A stretch of DNA of 64,000 nucleotides, from positions 1 through 64,000 of the forward strand of contig CACJTS010000003.1 in the NCBI GenBank assembly GCA_902596355.1. Reading direction: 5' to 3'. This stretch comes from an uncultured Pelagibacteraceae bacterium. Lineage in GTDB: Bacteria > Pseudomonadota > Alphaproteobacteria > Pelagibacterales > Pelagibacteraceae. The notes beneath the pieces are model-generated. The model was not told the DNA's origin, searched no databases, and saw only the letters and a program-made list of their open reading frames with translations. How positions within the stretch are numbered: the first letter of the stretch is position 1; each line of letters opens with the position of its first letter. Positions 58,860 to 64,000 of this stretch are shown in pieces. A program made the position numbers and the translations under genes.

Positions 58860-60605
58860 ATGCTGAATTCAGATGAACTTATAAATAAAGTCAAGGATTA
58901 CAATAAATTTCTTAATCCTGAAAAATTAGATAAAGCGTATAATTTTGCTGTTAAAGCACATAAGAGTCAAAAAAGAGCTTCGGGTGACCCTTATTCTGTT
59001 CACCCAATTGAGGTTGCAAATATTTTAACTGAATTAAAATTAGATAGCGCTACAATTACAACAGGTCTATTGCATGATACTATAGAAGATACTTTTGCTA
59101 CTTACGAAACTATCAAACAAGAATTTGGAGATGAAGTTGCTGATTTAGTAGACGGTGTAACGAAAATTTCAGAATTTGAAAATTCAGCTGGATCTAATTC
59201 TAAAGTTGAGAATTTTAGAAAATTAATTTTAGCAACATCAAAAGACATCAGGGTTCTGTTAGTTAAAATTGCTGATCGACTACATAATATGAGAACCATT
59301 AAAGCGATTACTAAAGAAGAAAAAAGAAAAAGAATAGCTCAAGAAACTATGGAAATTTACGCGCCATTAGCTGATAGAATGGGAATGCACAGAATAAGAG
59401 ACGAACTTGAGGATTTATCTTTTGAAATTTTAAATAACGATGCGAGAAAATTAATAAAAAAAAGACTTGATGAAATAAAATTAGATAGAAAAGATTTATT
59501 TGAAGAACAATCTTTTGAGTTAAGTGAAATATTGAATGATAATGAGATCAATGCAGAGATACATGGTAGAGAAAAAACACCTTTTTCAATTTGGAGAAAA
59601 GTCCAAAAAAAAAGAGTTTCCCTTGAGCAAATAACAGACATTATTGGATTTAGGATAATTTTAAACAACGTAGACGATTGTTACAAAACCCTCGGGATTT
59701 TTCATAAAAAATGGAATTGTATACCAGGAAAATTTAAAGATTATATTTCATCTCCAAAAATCAATGGTTATAAATCTATTCATACTTCTGTAATTGGTTC
59801 AAATAAAAAACCAATAGAAATTCAAATTAGAACACATGAAATGCATGAATTTGCAGAAAGAGGCGTCGCATCTCATTGGCAGTATAAATCTTCAGAAAAT
59901 TTTAATTCTTTAAGTTGGAAGGAGTATGATTGGTTAAAAGATCTTGTTGAGATTATAGAAAAAAATGAAAACCCTGAAGACTCATATGAATATACAAAGC
60001 TACAAATGTTTCAAGAAAACGTATTTTGTTTTACACCAAAGGGTTCAGTAATTAAATTACCTAAAGACGCAACAGCCATAGATTTTGCATATGCTGTTCA
60101 TACTAAAATTGGTAATTCAGCAGTTGGTTGTGAAATTAATGGAAACAAAAGCGAATTACAAACTATTTTAAGAAATGGTGATCGAGTAAATATTATAACA
60201 TCTAAAAATAATTCACCGTCACTTCACTGGATACCAACAACTAAAACAGGTAAAGCTAGAGCAGCAATAAGAAGATATTGGCATGATAAAGGAGAGCAAA
60301 AAGAGGAAAAAACAAAAAAATACAATACCACTCTATGGATGTCATTACCTGATAAACCAGGTCAATTAGGAGATATAAGCTCACTCATTGGAAGTCATAA
60401 ATTAAATATATCGAGCTTAGAAATGGTTGGTAAAAATCCCAATTATATTAATTTTAAATTTAAATTAATTATTAGAAACCTTAAGAATTTTACTAATTTT
60501 ATTGCAGAGCTAAAACAAAAGAGTATAAAATTTAAGATAATTAGACACGAAGAAAAAAGAAATGCTTTCACACAAAAAATCCTTAAATATTTTAAAAAAA
60601 ACTAA
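58860..60605 (+). CDS. spoT: (p)ppGpp synthetase/hydrolase, RSH family, shortened C-terminus
   Basis: RelA/SpoT homologue, 581 residues against about 700-750 for full-length enzymes. The hydrolase domain (about 20-190) keeps H48, H72 and D73 (LLHDTIEDT). The synthetase domain (about 215-345) has KTPFSIWRKVQKK, DIIGFRIILNNVDDCY and PIEIQIRTHEMHEFAERGVASHWQYK. A TGS domain (387-447) follows, and an ACT domain closes (about 490-560). The helical and zinc-finger region (CCRP motif) normally between TGS and ACT is missing: KARAAIRRYW (465-474) leads almost at once into ACT. It is probably bifunctional. Confidence 0.93.
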   Translation: MLNSDELINKVKDYNKFLNPEKLDKAYNFAVKAHKSQKRASGDPYSVHPIEVANILTELKLDSATITTGLLHDTIEDTFATYETIKQEFGDEVADLVDGVTKISEFENSAGSNSKVENFRKLILATSKDIRVLLVKIADRLHNMRTIKAITKEEKRKRIAQETMEIYAPLADRMGMHRIRDELEDLSFEILNNDARKLIKKRLDEIKLDRKDLFEEQSFELSEILNDNEINAEIHGREKTPFSIWRKVQKKRVSLEQITDIIGFRIILNNVDDCYKTLGIFHKKWNCIPGKFKDYISSPKINGYKSIHTSVIGSNKKPIEIQIRTHEMHEFAERGVASHWQYKSSENFNSLSWKEYDWLKDLVEIIEKNENPEDSYEYTKLQMFQENVFCFTPKGSVIKLPKDATAIDFAYAVHTKIGNSAVGCEINGNKSELQTILRNGDRVNIITSKNNSPSLHWIPTTKTGKARAAIRRYWHDKGEQKEEKTKKYNTTLWMSLPDKPGQLGDISSLIGSHKLNISSLEMVGKNPNYINFKFKLIIRNLKNFTNFIAELKQKSIKFKIIRHEEKRNAFTQKILKYFKKN

Positions 60606-61149
60606 TGCATTATTAGAAGGTCACTTTGTTTTATCCTCAGGTCTACATTCTTCAAAATACATTCAATGCGCAAAACTTTTAAGTCACCCCAATTTAGCTG
60701 ATAAAATTTGTAAATCCTTAGCAAATAAAATTAAAAAAAAATTTAAAAAAATTGATTTAATATTAGCTCCTGCAATGGGTGGAGTAATTATTGGATATGA
60801 AATAGGAAAATTGCTTAAAAAAGAAACAATTTTTTGTGAAAGGGTAAATGGTCAATTTACTCTTAGAAGAGGTTTCAATATTAAAAAAGGTGCAAGAGTA
60901 TTAATTATAGAAGATGTTATCACTACAGGAAAATCAAGTTTAGAGTGTGTTAAATTGATTAAAAAATCAAAGGCAAAATTAATTGGATTTGCATCTATTA
61001 TAGATCGATCAACCAAACAATCTTTAAAAATAAAAACTGGAATAACATCTCATTTAAAAATTGATGTTCCAACTTATAAAGCAAATAAATTACCACCAGA
61101 ACTTAAATCTATACCAATAACAACCCCAGGAAGCAGATTCATTAAGTGA
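60562..61149 (+). CDS. pyrE: Orotate phosphoribosyltransferase
   Basis: PyrE, 195 residues, attaches PRPP to orotate. The PRPP-binding motif is VLIIEDVITTGKSS (113-126); GHFVLSSGLHSSKYIQCAKLL near the N-terminus and FCERVNGQFTLRRGF are family segments. The ATG at 60562 places its start 44 bases inside the RSH gene; later in-frame starts would cut into the conserved region. It overlaps pdxJ by 4 bases. Confidence 0.93.
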   Translation: MLSHKKSLNILKKTNALLEGHFVLSSGLHSSKYIQCAKLLSHPNLADKICKSLANKIKKKFKKIDLILAPAMGGVIIGYEIGKLLKKETIFCERVNGQFTLRRGFNIKKGARVLIIEDVITTGKSSLECVKLIKKSKAKLIGFASIIDRSTKQSLKIKTGITSHLKIDVPTYKANKLPPELKSIPITTPGSRFIK

Positions 61150-61865
61150 AAAGGTTAGGTGTAAATATAGATCATATCGCAACTTTACGAAACGCTCGTG
61201 GAGAGAAGCATCCAGATCCACTATACGCAGCTAAAAAAGTTATTAGTTATGGAGCCGATTCTGTAACAATTCATTTAAGAGAAGATAGAAGACATATAAA
61301 TGATATTGATGCAAAAAAAATCTGTGGTTTAAGAAATGTGCCTGTAAACCTTGAAATTTCTATGAATAAAGAAATTGTTAATAAAGCAATTAAGATAAAA
61401 CCAAATTTTATCTGTTTAGTTCCAGAAAATAGAAAAGAAATTACTACCGAGGGAGGTTTAAATATAAAAAACAATCTTAATAAATTAGAGAAAATAATTA
61501 AAAAATTTAAAAAAGCAAAGATAAGAACAAGTTTATTCATTAACCCTTCCCCAAATGACATTAGACTTGCTAAAAAATTAAATGCTGATTGTATTGAAAT
61601 ACATACTGGAAAACTTGCAAACCTAGTTAAATCAAAAAAAAATTATTCTAGTGAATTAAACAGAATTAAAAAAAGTGCAAAATTAGCATCAAGTTTAAAT
61701 ATTGAAGTTCATGCTGGTCATGGTTTAGACTATAAAACCACCAAAATGTTAACAAAAATAATAGATATTGAGGAGTATAATATTGGACATTTTATAATTG
61801 GGGAGTCGATATTTGATGGACTTTCAAAAGTAATTAAAAACTTAAAAAAAATTATAAAAAGATAA
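61146..61865 (+). CDS. pdxJ: Pyridoxine 5'-phosphate synthase
   Basis: PdxJ, 239 residues, the last step of the deoxyxylulose-dependent B6 pathway. The fold begins RLGVNIDHIATLRNARGEKHPDPLYAA and has GADSVTIHLREDRRHI, NLEISMN, VEVHAGHGLDY and YNIGHFIIGESIFDGL, all hallmarks. It starts with GTG overlapping the pyrE TGA (GTGA). acpS starts with the base after its stop. Confidence 0.96.
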   Translation: MKRLGVNIDHIATLRNARGEKHPDPLYAAKKVISYGADSVTIHLREDRRHINDIDAKKICGLRNVPVNLEISMNKEIVNKAIKIKPNFICLVPENRKEITTEGGLNIKNNLNKLEKIIKKFKKAKIRTSLFINPSPNDIRLAKKLNADCIEIHTGKLANLVKSKKNYSSELNRIKKSAKLASSLNIEVHAGHGLDYKTTKMLTKIIDIEEYNIGHFIIGESIFDGLSKVIKNLKKIIKR

Positions 61866-62252
61866 ATGAAAATCCTTGGTATTGGTGTTGATATTATTGA
61901 AAATAAAAGAATTCAAAAATCTATTAAAAATCCTTTATTTAAAAAAAGAATTTATTCATTTAAAGAATTGAAACAATCTAATGCTGCAAACAATAAAGTA
62001 GCTTTTTTTTCGAAGAGATTTGCTGCAAAAGAAGCATTTTCTAAAGCCCTTGGCACAGGTTTTAGTATGAATTTAAATTTTAAAGATATAGAAGTTGTTA
62101 ATGACAAAAAGGGAAAGCCTTATTACGTTAAAAATAAAAAAATTACAAAAATCGTACAAAAGAACTTTAAAATCAAAAATTTTAAATGTTTTTTATCAAT
62201 TTCGGATGAAAAAAATTATTCAGCAGCATTTGCAATTATTCAAACAACATGA
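61866..62252 (+). CDS. acpS: Holo-[acyl-carrier-protein] synthase
   Basis: AcpS, 128 residues, transfers phosphopantetheine from CoA to ACP. Conserved Mg-binding Asp in ILGIGVDIIENKRI (D9) and the KRFAAKEAFSKALGTGF helix with the essential Glu are present. Standard length. pdxJ-acpS-lepB-rnc is a recurrent alphaproteobacterial order. It overlaps lepB by 4 bases (ATGA). Confidence 0.94.
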   Translation: MKILGIGVDIIENKRIQKSIKNPLFKKRIYSFKELKQSNAANNKVAFFSKRFAAKEAFSKALGTGFSMNLNFKDIEVVNDKKGKPYYVKNKKITKIVQKNFKIKNFKCFLSISDEKNYSAAFAIIQTT

Positions 62253-62986
62253 AATTAGATAAAAATTTTTTTTCAGAAAATATAAAAACTTTAATTTATG
62301 CATTAATAATTGCAGTTATAATTAGATCGTTTTTAGTACAACCATTTTATATTCCATCCTCATCCATGGAACCTACTTTATTGGTAGGTGATAGGTTGTT
62401 TGTAACAAAATATACTTATGGATATAGCAAACACTCATTTCCTTTTAGTCCTCCAATATTAAACAAAAGAATTATGTTTAGTAGTCCTGAAAGAGGTGAT
62501 GTAATTGTATTTAAAACACCAGCAGATAATCGAACAGATTACATTAAAAGATTAATTGGTTTACCTGGCGATAAAATTCAATTTATAGACTCTAATTTAT
62601 ATTTAAATAATTCTGAAATTCTTAAATCTAAAATTAATAACAAAACTACAATTTTCTGTGGCGACAAAAGTATCGATGTTTATAGATTTGAAGAAAAACT
62701 TTCAAATGGTAAAAAATTTCATACTGTTTATTTAAAAGATTATACCTTTCAAAATTCTGATGTGTTTACTGTACCAAAAGATCATTATTTCTTTTTAGGG
62801 GATAACAGAGACTGTTCTAAAGATAGCAGGTACTTAACAAGTGTTGGATATGTACATAAAGATAATTTAGTAGGAAAAGCTCAATTTATATTTTTCTCTT
62901 CTAATAAAAGAATAGGAAGTTTTATTGAATTTTGGAAATGGCATAAGTCAATAAGATTTAATAGAACCTTTAATAAAATTAATTAA
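62249..62986 (+). CDS. lepB: Signal peptidase I
   Basis: LepB, 245 residues. One N-terminal membrane helix (about 13-30, LIYALIIAVIIRSFLVQPF) anchors the periplasmic catalytic domain. The Ser/Lys dyad is S39 (IPSSSMEPTLLVGDRL) and K100 (DYIKRLIGLPGD); the box E segment FLGDNRDCSKDSR is intact. It removes signal peptides from exported proteins such as the transglycosylase and nuclease in this window. One-base overlap with rnc. Confidence 0.96.
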   Translation: MKLDKNFFSENIKTLIYALIIAVIIRSFLVQPFYIPSSSMEPTLLVGDRLFVTKYTYGYSKHSFPFSPPILNKRIMFSSPERGDVIVFKTPADNRTDYIKRLIGLPGDKIQFIDSNLYLNNSEILKSKINNKTTIFCGDKSIDVYRFEEKLSNGKKFHTVYLKDYTFQNSDVFTVPKDHYFFLGDNRDCSKDSRYLTSVGYVHKDNLVGKAQFIFFSSNKRIGSFIEFWKWHKSIRFNRTFNKIN

Positions 62987-63654
62987 TGAAAATTAATTAT
63001 CAAAGTTTAGAAAAAAAAATTGATTTAAAATTTAAAAATAAAGATCTACTTGTTCAATCCCTAACACATAAAAGCTTTAATCCAAATGAAAATAATGAAA
63101 AGATAGAGTTTCTGGGTGATAGAGTTCTTGGTTTGGTGATAGCAAAAAAGCTTTTAGAAATTTATCCTGAGGAAAAAGAAGGTATTCTTGATAAAAAATT
63201 TGCATCGTTAGTGAATAAAAAAACCTGTTTGGATATAGCAAAAAAAATTAATTTATCTAGTTATGTTAAAACATTTAATCCTAACAATAAAAAAATAAAA
63301 ATTGAGGATAAAATTATATCTGATAGCTGTGAAGCATTAATTGGTGCTATTTATCTTGATAAAGGTTTTACAATTGCCGAAAAAACAATTTTATACTTGT
63401 GGCAAGATCATATTGAAAAAAGTGTAGTAACAGAAATAGATGCAAAAACAAAGTTACAGGAACTAACTTTAAAAAACTTTAAAAAATTACCTACGTATAA
63501 ATTGATTTCAAATACAGGTCCAAGACATAAACCTATATTTAAAGTTGGAGTAAAATTACCCAATACAAAATATTTTATAGCTACTGGAAAATCAAAGAAA
63601 GAAGCTGAACAAAATGCTGCAATAGAATGTTTGAAAAATACAAATAAAAAATGA
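62986..63654 (+). CDS. rnc: Ribonuclease III
   Basis: RNase III, 222 residues, cleaves double-stranded RNA, including rRNA precursors. The catalytic signature is EKIEFLGDRVLGLV (about 38-51), with the second acidic set in SDSCEALIGAIYLDKGF. The C-terminal dsRBD (about 155-222) ends GKSKKEAEQNAAIECLKN. It overlaps recO by 4 bases; era, which usually follows rnc in this group, is not present at this place. Confidence 0.96.
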   Translation: MKINYQSLEKKIDLKFKNKDLLVQSLTHKSFNPNENNEKIEFLGDRVLGLVIAKKLLEIYPEEKEGILDKKFASLVNKKTCLDIAKKINLSSYVKTFNPNNKKIKIEDKIISDSCEALIGAIYLDKGFTIAEKTILYLWQDHIEKSVVTEIDAKTKLQELTLKNFKKLPTYKLISNTGPRHKPIFKVGVKLPNTKYFIATGKSKKEAEQNAAIECLKNTNKK

Positions 63655-64000
63655 ATTGGTCAGACGAAGGATTTTTAATAAGCAAAACAAGATATAATGA
63701 AAATTCATTAATTTCTGAATTATTTACCAAAAAAAATGGAAAGATATCTGGAATTATATTTGGTGGCACTTCAAAAAAAATTAAAAATTATCTTCAAGTT
63801 GGCAACAAACTCCATGTAAATTACAATTCTAAAAATGAAAATAGAACAGGTTATTTTACAATTGAAATTTTAAATGCCTATACTCCATTATATTTTGATC
63901 ACAAACAAAAGTTGACTTGTATTACATCTGCAATGAATTTGATTAAAATATTAACAGCAGAGTCTCAATCTAATGATAAAGTTTATTTTATAATTCAAAA
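63651..64000 (+). CDS. recO: DNA repair protein RecO (3' end beyond the window)
   Basis: The first 116 residues of RecO. It starts MNWSDEGFLISKTRYNENSLISELFTKKNGKISGIIFGG, the OB-fold N-terminal domain that binds ssDNA/SSB, and continues into the helical part (LTCITSAMNLIKILTAES). RecO loads RecA together with RecR. The ATG overlaps the rnc TGA (ATGA). The rest of the gene lies outside the window. Confidence 0.88.
   Translation, partial: MNWSDEGFLISKTRYNENSLISELFTKKNGKISGIIFGGTSKKIKNYLQVGNKLHVNYNSKNENRTGYFTIEILNAYTPLYFDHKQKLTCITSAMNLIKILTAESQSNDKVYFIIQ

Noticed and set aside
1-64000. CRISPR arrays, insertion sequences, prophage genes, toxin-antitoxin pairs or a biosynthetic cluster
   Set aside because: No tandem spaced repeats, transposase, integrase or phage-like genes were found; all sizeable frames are explained by housekeeping genes, apart from two small unknowns.

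Overview
The window is a dense, strongly AT-rich stretch of bacterial chromosome. Ribosomal and RNA polymerase proteins of proteobacterial type, the order rlmB/tRNA-Tyr/tRNA-Gly/tuf/tRNA-Trp/secE, the block pdxJ-acpS-lepB-rnc, the block ruvX-pyrB-pyrC-plsY-topA next to gatCAB, very short gaps, lysine-rich proteins and a soxBDAG sarcosine oxidase operon together point to a streamlined marine alphaproteobacterium of the SAR11 (Pelagibacterales) type. The lineage is inferred from these features, not from a database search. No insertion sequence, phage, CRISPR array or obvious horizontally acquired island was seen.

Layout. 1-1.7 kb: end of an unknown gene, a hairpin terminator, tRNA-Thr and rlmB on the minus strand, then tRNA-Tyr and tRNA-Gly on the plus strand. 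1.8-14.1 kb: tuf, tRNA-Trp, secE, nusG, rplKAJL, rpoB, rpoC. 14.1-27.8 kb: a structured leader followed by the fused str, S10 and spc operons (rpsL to adk). 27.8-31.1 kb: the alpha operon (rpsM, rpsK, rpoA, rplQ) plus an RluC-type pseudouridine synthase. 31-36 kb: lipB (-), mgtE (+), panC (-), galU-ugd (+). 36-42.8 kb, minus strand: ruvX, pyrB, a PyrX-like dihydroorotase homologue, plsY, topA, a small secreted protein, a RidA-family gene. 42.8-49.5 kb, plus strand: gatCAB, an O-methyltransferase, trhO, a MATE transporter, a secreted nuclease. 49.5-54.6 kb, minus strand: soxBDAG. Then tRNA-Ser (+), a lytic transglycosylase (-), and from 57 kb a compact plus-strand run dapA-smpB-folK-spoT/relA-pyrE-pdxJ-acpS-lepB-rnc-recO that leaves the window.

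Function. About half the window makes and runs the transcription and translation machinery. The rest is housekeeping: nucleotide, lysine, lipoate, pantothenate and B6 synthesis, the stringent response, protein export and cell-wall turnover. One catabolic unit, sarcosine oxidase, feeds methyl carbon into tetrahydrofolate metabolism.

The most notable features are reductive. An RSH protein appears to have lost its helical and zinc-finger region. A dihydroorotase homologue has lost its HxH metal site. tuf, rpmD, dprA and era are missing from their customary slots. The usual untranslated leaders for L1 and L10 control are gone. Stop and start codons overlap at most junctions. I found no convincing new multi-gene system; the best candidates for something under-described are the two-hairpin rpsL leader, the rplL-rpoB hairpin and the leaderless-looking promoters of the RSH gene and dapA.
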